Assembly: GCF_048771995.1 (NCBI RefSeq) | Contig: NC_133026.1 | Location: 54,375,001-54,439,000 of the forward strand | Source of the DNA: Taeniopygia guttata | Taxonomy: Eukaryota; Chordata; Aves; Passeriformes; Estrildidae | Direction: 5' to 3' | Length of the DNA stretch: 64,000 nucleotides | Shown here: positions 48,813-62,600 of the stretch, one piece after another | Layout of the letters: each line of letters opens with the position of its first letter | Position numbering within the stretch: position 1 is the stretch's first letter | Notes under the pieces: model-generated | What the model saw: the letters and a program-made list of their open reading frames with translations, nothing else | What the model was told of the DNA's origin: nothing | Database searches by the model: none | Position numbers and translations under genes: made by a program

Positions 48813-51800
48813 ACAATATTTCACTTTGTATACAATAAAGGATGACTTCTAAAGTCATTAGAATTCATTATGTGAAAAGCATCTTTTATCAAAGCATTTA
48901 TTAAAAATCACTTAAAACATGTCTTTGTTCAGAAATTACTTGCTGCAGAAGCTATTTTACACAGCTGAAAGTTTCAGAGCCAAAGGAAAAAAAAATAAAA
49001 TCAGTCGGTACACTTAGAAAATTTCCAGTAAACTTTTATTAAGTTGTTTTTGAACCAGTATCTTTAAATTTTAACTTTTTGCTACATGAAGTATGACAGT
49101 TAAAGTAGGTATGATAGATAATATTAAGTAATAGTTGCCATATGTATCACTATATTTTGAGGAGTGATAAAGAAACTAATCCTGCTTCTCTTTCTCACAC
49201 ATTCAGATCCACAAATCTAGTTACTTGAGTGAAATAAATGAGATGTGGACCTTTTATACATTTGTTATATTTTCTTTTTTAGTTCTGTTTGTTGGTCAGT
49301 AGTTGTTTAGGCACAGTGTTGATGCACGACATCTACATTAAAGCTGTCCCTTTGGTGTATTGCATGATTAATTAAAGGCTGGCACAGCTGCTTAATGAAT
49401 TCCTGTACCTCAGTTTTCTCCTCCAGAAGTTAAGGTGTTATAATCCAATCCTGAAGTGATTTTTAGAGGTGCTTGGACAACAGTTACTTAATCTGGTGAT
49501 CATGGTGGATAGGAGTATTTAGACTGACTCTATATTTGAGCTCCAAATGAATGAGACACTGAGGAATGTGTAACTTTTCCATTAGATATGTGTAGTGGTT
49601 TCTCATGGGATTTAGTCCTGAATATCAAACTACTGTAGTTTAATCTTTTTTTCAGGTCAGGCAGCATTTTCTGATACATTTTCACATGTAAGCTGATTTT
49701 CAGTGCTTAACACATTTCTTTCGACCACTGATTTTTAAAAAGTATCAAGCAGTTTTAGACATATTATTATAAGAGAAGCTGGAAAGAGCCTAGACAAAAG
49801 CCAAGAAAAGAGTTGAACATTAGTAAACTTGGCCACAATGGAAGGTTGAAGTCAGAGCATTTGGCTAGTATAGAAAAGCATTGACTGAAGGCAGGAATGA
49901 TAACACTCTTTAAAAAAGAATGGTGATAATTTTTTCCAATTTTTTGCCACTGGATGTAGGACACAAGAACAAGAGAAAGACTAGAATTTTTTGCCACACT
50001 CCCATGCTGTTCCATGACACTTAATGTGCAAATGACTTAGCATTCTCTTCCCCACAGCTGAATTTGTTATGTACCATATTCCCAGTGGTTTTCATAGTCT
50101 CTAGCATGTGCCAATTTCCTTCACTCTTATGGGTGATGAGAGATTTCTGTTGAAATCTCATTGACACATAGCTTCAGTGTCAGTGGACTGAGTTTGCTTC
50201 TGAAGAGCATAAAAGGATTTGCAGCACCAGACTTGCTGATAAGGGTCTCTAAGGCTTGTCTTTGCTGCTGCTGTCTCTCCAGCGTGCTTTGGTGACAATA
50301 ACAGGGTATAAGGCCACAGCATCCCACTGTTATTTTATTTTCTCTCAATTATGGAAGTCATGTTTTCCAAATCTCCTTACATCTAAGCGAATTTGTGATA
50401 TTTTTTCTTACCTGTCCTAGTCCTCTTTCTGTATTGAAAATGTTTTTTGTCCAGAACCTGATTTTTTCTCCTTGTTAATCTTACTGTCACTGTGGTATAC
50501 TCCTCTGACTTGCTGTTTGTCATAGAAAGGACCATTAAAAGGCATCAGAATGTTGCTCCAGATGAACAGTATCTTCAGAAGAACATTGCTTCTCTTGCAG
50601 TAAAACAGTGTTCCTCCTACTATTTATTTTCCATCATTGTCAGATAAGGTCCTTTTCTGAACCTCTTTTTGCCTGGAAAGTGTGACTGTTAGAGAGCTCT
50701 TTAATGGGTTGTTTTCACAGCAGCATGTTGAGTAGAAGGGAACTGATGTTGCCTCAGCAAAGAAAAGACTTCTCTGAAAAGAGGACCCTATATGTACTGT
50801 GCATGCTGCTGATCTGAGCATCTGCTTCCACATTCAGCAGCTCTGAGGCTAATTCTGGAGTTTCATTCCTCAAGCTCCATGGGAGAGGATGAAGTTCTAC
50901 TTGACTACAGTGTCTCACATGTCAAAGCTGGAGCCCTGGCCCCTGCTGGTAGTCCTTGATGATCTCAGCATCAGTTCAGTGCTTTTTTCCGTTTTGGTAA
51001 CTAAAAGTCCATGACCTGGGGTCAGTGTGAAGAAATGATACACATAAACTCCTGAGAACAGGCAAACTTATCCTTAATAGAATTTAACAAGAAAAGTAGA
51101 AATATACTATGTTAGCTGAGCAGCCTTAGAATACCTTAACATTGCAATGTTTGGCCTTTAGTTATGCAAAAATGCTGAATAATTCTGAAAAGCAGTGAGA
51201 AGGAAATATGGTAACTTACTTCAGAAATAATCTGGCTAGCACATAATGCTAGCCATATTATGCCAGTTTAATTATTTCTTTATGGAGATGATAATGGGAA
51301 ATTTGCAATTGTTAGGAGACTATGCCTTCACAAATTCTTACAGTAAGTCTGACAAAGCTATTTCTAAAAAAGGAAGACAGACCTGCCTGGCTTCAAAGGT
51401 TTCCCAAGTTGCTAGATTTTTTTGGACCAAGTATATATGTTCTATCTAAATTTTCATACTTTGGGGAGCTCAATTTTTTGAAGAAGTCTTATTTATCATT
51501 CCATCTAGAGAAGAATCAATTTGTCTGGAAGTGTTCCATCAGTGTTACTGCCTTCCTTCAGATGAGGAAAGAGGAGGGAGTTTTCGAGCATCCCAGTGGT
51601 AAAAAGTAACTCATCAGCAACTTTTGCCATGTCAGACACATCACTGATATTAAATGTGCAGTATTTTCATGATCTGTCAAGAAACAGTAAATTCCTCCAC
51701 AGATGAGCATTAATCTGTAAAAGGTTTTGTAAAGCACTAGACAAAGTTATCTTAATTTACTGCATTACTATGTGTGGCATGACATGAGATTGTCTTAACA

Positions 51801-54800
51801 GGTGGTGAAGTATGTTGTTGGCAGGCTACCAAACCATGCTGGAAACATTTGGTTTTGTTTCTCCTGTGCTCCATTATATCAGTTCTGTTATGAAGGTTGA
51901 CCTGAGTCTGCAGAGAGAAATCCCATCCTTGCTGGACATGTAGGAGCCTCTGAGTGGGCAGCGTCTTCAGTGCATGCTGGATCAAATGTGGATGTCTCTT
52001 TCTAGCCTCAGCCAATTCCTTTCCAAGAAGTATCTGTGGAAATGTCACACATCAGACTGGGGGAGGCAGTCAAGATCAGGCATCTGTATTGCTACTTTGA
52101 GCATATGGACTAATTCAGAAGCCAAACTGATAAGACACAAAAACACTAGTAGCCTGTCTTGTAGAAATAGTGATGTAAGTGGAAGGAAAATAAATTAACC
52201 AGTTAGCTCTTTGACACTGTGAGATGAGATATAAGTGAGCTCTGTTAATTTACAAATGGCTGCAGTCTTGTCTCTAGTTGGCATCATTTCTGCATAGTTA
52301 CTGATGTAAATTAATATTGTGTTTAATTATAGTCTTACAGACAACCATTAGAAAAATGTATTATATCAAATAAAAATATATCTTTTATAATTTTTTTCCC
52401 AGCAACTCTGAAAATTTCTTTAAAAATTTTATCTGGTTCTTCTTCTACATTGAAGAAATTGTTGTCATTCATAAATTACCTCTGTCTGCCTTCTGTGATG
52501 AGAAGTAATCAAGAGATACCTATAATGCTACCAAATAAGACTTTCCGACTTCATATCATTCTACTGAAAGGATATATTTTGCCAGGAATGTTTTTTACCT
52601 ACTTAATACCAAAATCCATCTATTGTATTAAAAATGGGTTCTGTTTTATTTTAATCAAGGCCAATAGGAAATATTTTCACTTATCTTGTAACTGAGAAAA
52701 TCAGCAGTGGGAATATAAAGAGTAATAGCCTGAAAAGCATCATTATTGAAAGTGAAAGCCTAGTTTCCCTAAATTCTGTTATCCACTGAAATCGTATCAT
52801 CAGAGCTGAATAAACAAGACTCTGCTATCCTCAGTGGGAGGATCCATGTGCACTTAAAGGTCTGTTATGTTGAATTATGGAAGGAGATATTTTTATTTGG
52901 CCATGTGACTGAAAAGCTTTATGTTTGATATTTTTTTAAACTGCCAACAGCCAAGAGCACCATATATTGCTGTGATAAATCCACAGTGACAGTCTGTAAA
53001 GATGAAGTTGTCTTTTTCGAGGTAGAATTTGAATGTTTGATTAAGAAATGTAACTGTGGTAGCTACAGATAATTTAAAAACTTATATATATCTTCTTTGT
53101 TCAGAAAAAGAAATTACCACACTGTCTGTTAGATATCACTGCAGAGGACTTTGGTACAATAAATTGTCTTAGTTGACTTGCTCAAGGATATACCTTAGTG
53201 GCCCTTCTGTACAGGAGAATGAATTGTTTATTGCATTGTGGCTATTCCAGCTTAAAAAATTTTTTGTGCTAAGTGTTTTTGTAGCTGATTTTTATGTTCC
53301 TCTGACAAGATCTCAGAAGCATATTTTTAAGAAGTTCTAGATAGGCAATTACTTAATTTTTAAATAACAATCCAAATCTAATTCGAAAAGTTGCAAATTG
53401 AAGTTTTGTCAATGGAAATTGTTTTGTATTTGATTCTGTGCTTTTTATTCCTTGGCAGTATGGTGGAAGAAAGTTTATCAAGTGGCTGCTTAAGCCTTTT
53501 TTTCCCTCATTCCTAAGCACTGGGAGTATCAAGCAAATAGACAGCAAAAGAACTAGCTGGTCACCAGGTAAATATAGCTGTCAGAAGTTAAATTAGAATT
53601 AATGTTTTGTGGTAGGATCTTCAAACAATTTGAGAGGATGGTTGCCTTGTCTTCAGTGCTATAAGGGACAGAAGTTCAGATACTCTCTTGCTTTGAAAAG
53701 CTTGCAGTTCAAATGTTAATAGATCAGGTAAATGAAATTGTCACGTGAACAAACTGAAACGCTATCAAAGGCAGTAAATAAAACATTTATTCTATTGTTA
53801 ATGTCTTTTGGAGGAAGCAATTTTAAGGAAAGTTTCTGCTCGACAGTAAGGGTGAAGGAAAAATCAAAGGGTAGTAAGAAAGTGGAAAAACTGGTAAGAG
53901 GGAGTGAAATAAGAAGTAAGTAGGAGAGCGTGAATCTGAGTGCACAGCTAGTACCCAAAGGCTGAGACACACTTGTCACTTTTAGAAAGCTGTCCAGCTA
54001 CTTTTCAGCTGCATTAGTAAGTACAGGCAGAAACAACAGATGAGAGGATTTTTCTTTTTTTTTTTTTTTTTTTTAATTCAGCAGAGTAATGTTGTATTTT
54101 ATTTGGGATGCAGTAAAGGACACAGAAATTCAGCCAAGGATATCACTGCTGATTATTCAGACAGTTAAATTTCCATCTTGTTCAATCAAAAGAAGTAATC
54201 AGTCTTTTCAAGAAGTATGAGAGCAACATAAGCCAGAGAAGGGCAAAAGAGATTGTCTTTGCAGTTCTTTGAGATTCCTTTTTGTCTCATTCTTTCTCTT
54301 CTGTATAGCTCTAGTGCAGATCTTCTGAACACAGCAGATTTCTGTACTGCTATTTACAGGAGGATGGCCCAGAGGTTAAGATGCTAGTCTAGAATAATCC
54401 GATTTTGGCATATAAGTCTCTGAACTTGGTATAGAAGTTACTTGCATTTTCTGTACTTTTTTTGCCCAATGTTAAAGTGGTCAAAAAATGCATTATTATT
54501 GTATTAAGCAATTTTGTGAGGAAACAAAACTCAAAAGTTGGAGGAGCGTAGGTGTTATTATGCTATTATTAGTTCACTTCAGCAGCCACATATAGGCTGC
54601 TTGAGTTTCATCCTGCCTTGCCTCAAGCTGCCATCATGTTTGCCACCTGCACAGAGATGTTTGAGACATCCTGTGTGATCTGAGATGGCAATGGGAAGGC
54701 CAATGAATCAAACCAGTGATTTCTCAAAGTTGATTCTTTGTTTTTAGCTTGGTCTCTATTCTCTCATAATTGTTTCCCTCCCACTTAATTACTTCTTTGA

Positions 54801-57800
54801 TTTATCACTCTTTTTTCCTCTATGTTGTTTATTGTTTCTTTCTATTTTGTTTTCCTGTTTAAGCTACAACCTATGAAAATCACCTGCCATGCACCATTCC
54901 AGTATCTCTACCTTGATGCTGTCCTGTTATATAGGCTAGCCTCACATACAGTCTAGGGAACAGCTTCTTTATTCTTTGAAGCTGTACTGGGTTTTCACAT
55001 CCACTGGGGATAAGCACTGTCCAGAATACAGCCAGAGTATCTGATGAGCCACCTTATCATGTGGGACTTCATAGCATTAAGTCTTGTGAAGTTCTTAGGA
55101 GAAAAGCAGAAATCCCTAGCAGTATACTGACATAGCTGCTAGTATTCCTTCCCTTCTCATAAGCAAAATGAGGCTTTTGTAAACTTAAAAGCTCATCCTT
55201 CAGTTTCCTTGTATTTCTACTGCCCAGCTAAGTTTTACTGCTGGACCTCTTAGGGTCACACTAATGCTGAACAGTAACCATCTGCTATTTTGTTGTATTT
55301 TGCAAAGATGCATACTTCCAGTAAAAGAAGTTTGCTGGATGTTGCAAAGAAAATACTGTGGTACACTGGAATATGCAGATCAGTGTCCTCTGTAAAGTTC
55401 TTTCCGGTTTTAACCAAATGACCAAGGACTAAGGTAGAAGTCTGTGGCTTCATTCAAAAACCAATAATAATAATCTTGTTTATTTTGTGGATCTCTTTAG
55501 AGAATTTTTACATTATCTGGGCAATGATGAACAGTTAGATTCTGTGATTTGCAGAAAGGTTACTATGATCATCTCTCATTGCATAATGTTCACATTTGTC
55601 ATTTAGCCTTCATTTCCCTCTTAAACTTTGATTATGAGAATGTAGCTTATCATCGTGGTTTATGCTTGTCTGGCTATTATTCAGTACTCTTCTCATTTTT
55701 AAGCAGACTGTTCCAATGCATTATGGTATTTTACAATGCTCAAAGCACCAGCAAGCAAAAGCTTAAAAAAATTAACAAAAGAAAAGCATTTGTAAGAGAA
55801 GTACATCTTCTTGCTTCTTTAAGGAGTGAATACCTTATCAGAACTTCACAAACAGCAGGACAGTCCATCCATGAGAAAAATCCACTGGGTCTATAAAATG
55901 TTTAGAGACAACATGAATAATTAATTGAAATTCAGTTTTAGTGAGAGTTTTATCTTCAGTTTTATCTTCCCTAGTCATCTTATTTTTAGTGGGTTTGGAG
56001 AGAGGTTTGTTAGAGGTTAGATCCATATTACATGGAAATTAGTCTGACCTGTGGAGTTGTCTTTATGCTCTTCCATACTGAAGAGTGCCTGGTACCTAGC
56101 AGCTTCCCTCTTCCATTACTTGGGCCATATTTCATGCATTCATGCAGTTCAGGATACGACTTCTCTTTGACTTTGTACAGCAGAAATTGTCTATGTTATA
56201 CATTAGGATAGCAGTTGTGGAGCTGCATTATGCCACTAAATCATACATTCACAAATGCTGTGATGGCCTTTCTTCTAGAATATGATCCACTGTGTCAAAC
56301 TTGAGCAGTAAAACTCAACTGTAAATGGTGGACAAATTGACATTATTATACCCCTTGTAAAGGAACATCTAGGAGGAGTCTGAGGAACCATTACCAGTAC
56401 AGTAATAAATATATAAAATACATTACAGGACAGTAAAGATTTTCTGTAATTTGATGAATATTCAATTGTTCTGTGTGTCATTAGTAGTGCCAGTGTGCAC
56501 AGAAAAAAGAACTGGTAGCTACAAATGGCCTGAAGCTGATCTGGAAACCTGAGCTAAGTTCAGTCATTTTATAAGATTAGCAACAGAAACCAGCACCTCA
56601 CAAAGTAATTGATTATAAGTGAAGACCTTTATTGTAGTGTCTTTCTGCATTTTCTTTGGTAAAAAATTCATGGGAAAATGCTCAGTGTTCTGTATTAGTC
56701 AGGTTTTCAGGCTTTTGAGAGTCTGTCAATAGCAAAGGGGTTTTTTTTCCACAACCTTGCAGAAGATATTAATGAGAACAGAGAGTTCAGCAAACATTTC
56801 ACTGTCAGCTGTTGTTTTTGCAGGAATGCAATGGTGAAATAGCAGCAGGAGTACAAGGGCGAGACTGTGTTTTTGGAAAGTGTGTGATTGTATAATATGG
56901 AGAGTATGAAATTCAGTCAGCCTCTTAGAGAAGAAAATCCATTGAGCCTGTTGCATTAAAGCTATGCTGAGATCAAAATATTCATAGCAGAGCTGAAACT
57001 GCACCATACACTATGCTATTTCAGACACAGGAATCTTAACTCTGTCATAAAATGGTAATTTATATTTACTGGGTGTGTTCAGCACTAGAGAAAAAACTAG
57101 CAGGTTTTTAAAAAAATTTATTATTTTTCTAATAATGAAAATCCATCCAATTTTTAATCCTACAGTGTAACAGTATTGAAAAATATCTTAATGCCCATCT
57201 TTTACTGACCATATTTTGAGATTTCAGTGCTGAAGTGAAATGGAGACAGAAGAATGTAGACTTCAACATCATGACAGAAAAAGACTGGTTTTTTTATTAA
57301 ATGCCGCCCAACTAGATCTTGAGTAGTTAGATATGAATTTTACCTCTTTGGAGAGGAGGCTTTCTGTTAGCTAGACTAAACAAATAGGTCCATTAGCTTA
57401 ATACTTATTTATCTGTAATCTACTGCACTGTCTCTTCCTGCCCCTCTTTGCTGCAGAACATCTAAGCAACATCTTTGTAATGATTCTCCCTGTTTTCACT
57501 TCAGCATCCCATGTGCTAACTGTGAGGAGGTGGGAATCTTGTGTGGCTTCAATGACTCTTGAGTATTCTCTTTCTTGTGCTTAACACCTTGCTGTCATGC
57601 TTGAGTGGGAGTCACTATATAAGTATTGAAATTATTTCTGTACTGCGGTTAATACTTCTGTGTTATCTTCCTAGCTAGCTTTTATTTCTGGAACAAACAG
57701 GGTTTCATAAACTTTGCTCCTATACTTCTCAAATACCATCTGGGTATCATGGACAATGCTTAACATTTCTACTTTGACACTGTTTTATAGTTTTTTCATA

Positions 57801-57958
57801 CTGGACACTTTGTATAGCATCCCATCCAATGAAAATAATTTTCTTTTTAAACATGGAGGTGCTTGTAGCACTTGTGTGGGGTTTTTCGGTAGGAGGAGAT
57901 GGCTGGGTTGTGGCAAGATGGTTGGTGGGCTGGAGTTTTTTGTCTGTCTGAAATTACC
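48813..57958. other. Intron 1, long unannotated segment
   Basis: About 9 kb of AT-rich intron. A T20 run lies at 54055-54074. Frames of up to 115 codons occur on both strands (for example 51752-52048 minus and 55549-55896 plus) with no recognisable domain. No RNA gene or clear interspersed repeat was identified. Confidence 0.5.
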
Positions 57959-58280
57959 GTGAGGCTCTGGTAAACTTGGGTCTACGAGAAACAAGGCTCA
58001 CTCTTTAAAATTTTTATAAGTTTAATAAGGTATAAAAGGAACAGTATCCAGTGCTAGGGTGCTCGGCAAGCTGCCAGAAGCACACCATTAACTGTAACAA
58101 CCCTTCTTATATACTTTCTTATTGCGTTGATCAAATGCATATTAATGAAGATTCTATATATACAAACATTTGAGTTCACATGTTCTGAGAATTCTGTATC
58201 TTAGTTCAACCCCCAGCCTTATCTTCACAGAGTCACAATGCAGATATGATTTTGAGAGTCTTGTATTTTATTTCCTCACA
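57959..58280 (-). mobile_element. LTR of an endogenous retrovirus-like element
   Basis: On the minus strand it starts TGTGAGG (58280) and ends CCTCACG (57959), giving 7-bp inverted ends with one mismatch and a length of about 322 bp. A TATA-like TATATAAG (plus about 58110-58117) precedes a polyadenylation-like ATTAAA (plus about 58019). The bases before the LTR start on the minus strand are purine-rich (CCAGGGGGCCT), as for a polypurine tract, so this is probably a 3' LTR with internal sequence to its right. The 3' end resembles that of the solo LTR at 39625-40060. Confidence 0.6.
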
Positions 58281-58780
58281 AGGCCCCCTGGTCTGTGGTT
58301 TGATAGTTACTGATAGCCAAAGGGTCAGTGGTAAATTCCTTTTTGCTCTTTGGGTGTTATTTGCCAGGTTTTTTCAATGTTATTTTATCATACAGATGTT
58401 CTAGCTATTTTTACAAGTACTTTCAATCAACATTAGCTATTTCACTATCGCCAGTTAGTTACAAAAATAAAAGCATTAGTTATAATTTCACAACTACAAT
58501 TACTTCTGAAAAAGTTAACGTTATAATAAACAGTACATGTCCTCTATTTTAACATTTTGCAAAAGCTTAAACTATAATATGTATTTATCCCACTAAGATA
58601 TACAATCTACACAGGGATTAGGGTATTAACCATAAAAGGCTGACAAATTATACTGTATCAAATGCAGTTAAAAGGAGATTACAAACTGTACTATATCAAA
58701 ATAATTTACAAAAGCTAATTATAGCAGAAGATAATAACTACATAGTTATTTATAACAAGGCCATGTATTTTTGCTTTATG
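58281..58780 (-). mobile_element. Internal ERV-like sequence adjoining the LTR, homologous to the window's left edge
   Basis: Positions 58620-58765 match 180-335 in the same orientation, and weaker similarity extends left to about 58500. No coding frame is seen. The match places this block inside an LTR element whose 3' LTR is 57959-58280. No matching 5' LTR was found to the right, so the element is truncated or rearranged. Confidence 0.5.
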
Positions 58781-58812
58781 AGTTGATATATACTACTTCA
58801 TAGTTGCTTAAG

Positions 58813-59250
58813 TTAAAATACAGTCATGCTTACTTCAAACTTAACCCATTGTGTTTCTGTTTTTTTTTTAATGGCAGATAAGCACTGTTGTGTATCATAA
58901 CTGTTGTGTATCATATCGTTCAAAACTTCTATTTTATAGAAGCCAAATACTTCCTTAAATTTCGTGAGCATTTGCTGATATCCGTATGATGTTTTGCACA
59001 AGGATAACTCTAAAATTATTTCTCCTGCATGGCTGGTTTTCATTTTAACCAATTTCTGCCCAGAAGTACCATCTTGAAACTCCTCTGGAAAATTGAAAAT
59101 ATAGTCATGCAGTCCTAGTATTTCTTTTACAGCTGTAAAAGTGTATGGCATTAGGTAAAAAAAAGTAAAAAGTTGTGGAATGGTGTTGTAAAACTGTTGT
59201 GGAACAGTGTTATAGATGCATGAGTGTGCATTTCTTGAGATCCAGAGCAC
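58813..59250 (-). pseudogene. Unidentified 145-codon ORF, probably a decayed or chance frame
   Basis: I do not recognise the product. The frame has no ATG at its start (GTG at 59250; open back to a TAG about 36 bp upstream). It contains FPEEFQDGTSGQKLVKMKT and GYQQMLTKFKEVFGFYK, which look protein-like in composition. An in-frame 24-bp duplication (59172-59195 and 59196-59219) gives YNTVPQQF then YNTIPQLF. A 16-bp exact duplication (58884-58915) is not a multiple of three, so it would have shifted any ancestral frame; this argues against a functional protein. It lies just upstream, in minus sense, of ERV-like sequence. It could be a retrocopy, sequence captured by the element, or chance. Confidence 0.3.
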
Positions 59251-59412
59251 TGTACTGTTCTCAAAAAAATTTGGACAGAGAGTCTATGACAATGGTTTTT
59301 AACTCTCATAAGTGTTTTTCTTGGGGTTATTCTGTTATACCCTAAATTGTGCTACTTTTGGCAAATTACCTTAGCTTAATTTTTTCAATATTTTAATGGT
59401 CCTGTTAATTTC

Positions 59413-59619
59413 TTATGAAGTCTTCTCTTGAGTAGCCCTGTCTGAGCAGTCATATCTTCCTGCCCTGAGTGGTTTTAAACATGTTGGTTGTTCTTTAAGA
59501 ATACTGATGTGTGCCTGGGGATGATATATCTTGGATGTCTGATGATGTAAGTTGCTGTCCACCCTGCTACTGCCCTGCAGGAAGCTGATCTGCCCTTGAG
59601 GCAGCTTCTGGGTGGCCAC
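59413..59619 (-). other. Unidentified 68-codon ORF next to the 145-codon ORF
   Basis: A short minus-strand frame ending TQEKTS, in a locally GC-richer patch (about 59540-59630). It is on the same strand and 162 bp upstream of the 145-codon frame, so both could derive from one transcribed source. No domain or start context supports a protein. Confidence 0.2.
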
Positions 59620-59653
59620 AGCTTACATCAAAGAATCAGTTTCAGCACTGGGT

Positions 59654-59663
<10 letters not shown>

Positions 59664-59686
<23 letters not shown>

Positions 59687-59687
59687 T
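59664..59687. repeat. T24 homopolymer
   Basis: The longest mononucleotide run in the window. It lies on the 5' side of the two minus-strand ORFs, so it is not their poly(A) tail. Confidence 0.9.
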
Positions 59688-62600
59688 CCCTTTCCTTGAA
59701 TTGCCATAGTGTTAAAAACCATTTTAGGAAATGATGGCTAGGCCTCTCAGGTAGTCTCAGTAAGTAGTAAAACACTCATTCTTGCCTCAAGACAAGAGTT
59801 TTCAATGTAACAAAGCTTTCTCAAGCTAACCTGTAGTTTATTTTACTATATTGGTTTCTTCAGTATGTTGCAAACACTTAACAACATTCACATTACAATT
59901 ATTCTAAAATTGCTCAGTTGAACTTAAGATCCTCATAAAACTGAATGTATTATATGGTAAATAAAGGCACTCAGAAGACTAAAGTCATATTTTTTAATCT
60001 TGCATCATGTGAAAGTTTTTTGAAGATGCAGCAACCCCAAATGGAAGTACTCTTGGTGATGTTTATAAATTGCATCAGACATGATTGATGTTCTTACTCA
60101 AATTTTGTGTCTTAGTGTAGAATATGTGTAGAATATGTTATGTCAGTACCACATTTCTTGGCAATTCCTCTCTACATGTTTTTACTTGACCGTATCTAAA
60201 TTTACCATAGTATTAAATTTAGCTTTTACATCATTCTCAGTGCTAATTGGACTTAACTGTTTAGTTCATATATTCTTAGCAACGTGCTAGATGAACACTG
60301 ATACTCATTTTAGATACTTTTTTAAAAAAATCTTTTTCTGTCATTTTAAGAGGAAGCTTAGTGGTAGCTGAGTTAGTTTAATTGTATGAAATGAGGTAGC
60401 TTTTATCCTGGTTTATTTTATTAGGGTGAACATATTCATCAACTATTTTATACAATCTTCAGAAGAATACAAACTTGAATATTGAACATTTACTGAGATT
60501 CAGTTAGTGTATATTTATTTAATTTTTAAAATTAATTTTATTGGTCATACACATTGATAGATGTTCTCAAACATGACCTCAAATTTTATTTCTCTGTATG
60601 GGTATACTAAGAAAAAAAAACTGCTAGCCACTTGCCTTCACTAAGTTCTGGACTCACTCAAGCCCTTCAGGCTACCACATGTTCAAGATCTTTGATTCCT
60701 CTGCTTTTTTTTTTTTTCCTAATAAGCTGAATCCATAATATGGATTACTTACCACTTGGGCCTAAAGTACAATATTAGTTACTTATCAGTCCAGATTTCC
60801 ACTCTTCGGCATGTTGTAGAGCCCTCCAAGTCTTCTGCGAAACAGTCTATCTACCCTTCTCCTGTCCACATTGGCCACCAATAAATAGACTGAGATATTC
60901 CACTTACTAAAGTTAATTCTTGCCTAGAAGGGTGGTCAAACTGAAGCTTAAGAAGGAGGTTAAGCACTTGCTGCTCCTGAGCACAGCCTTCATTTTACCA
61001 TTAAGAACTATCAGATGCTTTCCAATGACCTGTATGTTTCAAGTCTATTTTCCATTATTTTAAACCTAGTGCTACTTGCTGTTTCCTAACCTTAGCCATA
61101 GACCAAACCCTGACTGTAACCCAGATAGTCCACAGAACAAGATGAACAAGATGTTTAAAATTTATTTCAGCCTGTCCATGAGGTGGGGGTGGTGGAGTTA
61201 GAGTAACCCACATGTATGGCAGATAAGCCTTCATCTGGCTTTGGCCCTACCCCAGAAACACCCTATAGGTGCTGACCTAACTGAGCAAAAATAAACTATA
61301 AACTATAGACTTCTATTGACAAGCAACTTCCACTTTGAGAGCTGAAAGGTAGGTCAGTTTCTACAACTGTCAACCTGGCCACTTTTCTGTTTAGACTACC
61401 AATGTAAACTTGTGAATAGGTTGGTTATAAAAGGCTGAGCTACACATTCATTAGTCCATGGAGTTATATGGGTGGGATTTAAAAGAACCTGTGAGGAATA
61501 GTTTATTTTAGCCTCAGTCTGGTCCACTGTCTCTATATGGAATTGTGGGGATGGGATTAGGATTGCTTTTAGCAAAAGCATAAGTGAACCCGTTATCTGT
61601 GTACATGGCATGAGCTGCAGGACTTCCATGAGGGTAAGTTTCTTTAAGTCTCTGGCTTGGAACTTTTAGATCCAACCATATGATATATATAGTTTTCATT
61701 TGGATTGGGAAAATTGAGAAACTATGTTACAAATTATCTGTATTAAGATTAGGGTTGGTGTTTGTAGAGGCTGAATTGTAACACTGCATCTTGGTTTAGC
61801 TAAACATCTGTATATAAATGGAAAGTTAGCGATAGGATAAAAAAATCCCTAAACCATAGCAGGTATCTGCTACGGGAGGTTGTTCCCTTCTGAGCCTTGC
61901 ACTCTTGGGCCTGATGGATGTGTGCCATTGATATGAGAAAAAAAGAGTCTAGCATGACAACTTTTGATGCTGTAGTTTATTATCTATGTTATGAATACTC
62001 ATACTACATTTAACATGCTTCTTGCTTCAAATGTGGTTTGAATGCATTGCCATGGTCAGGAGGCTTACCTGGCAGCCACCTCTTTGAAAAGAACATGCTG
62101 GATTTTCAGAAAGCCCCCTGGTATGGATCAAAGCTGTGCCACAGTTAGGGGCAGCCTGTTTGCCTCATTGGTGACAAGGAGCAATGTGAAGGTCTGTGAT
62201 GATTCAAAATGTTACATGATTTCTCTTTATAATTTTCTATGATACTTACTAATATTTTATGAAGAGGTTTGTGATGAGAGTGTATGAGGTTTTTGGGATT
62301 AGTTAACTGTCTTAAAAGCAACTAGAAATGCCTGTATATGCCAGGAAATGAACACAGCTATTGGCAGCAAAAAGCTAGTCTATATATTTTTTTCTTCTCT
62401 GATACCATTCTTTCAGTCTTTCTGTTGTAATTATGTCAAAACTTCCTTTCATATGCCGTGTCCACAGGTAGTGTTGTGTCACCTTCATGATTATCTTGAC
62501 TTCTGGTTTCCACAGTAGCAATGCTCATCACCCCTTTGTGCAGCTGGATTTAGTGCTGTGAGGGTGGCTGGACTCGGGAGAAGGAGGTGGTCCGAGAAAG

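Noticed and set aside
59664..59687. T24 run as the poly(A) tail of a minus-strand retrocopy
   Set aside because: It lies on the 5' side of the minus-strand ORFs; a tail would be at their lower-coordinate end.
61396..61699. Overlapping minus ORFs with a TDNGFTYAF-like segment
   Set aside because: Considered as retroviral or gene remnant, but no motif could be confirmed and the frames are short.
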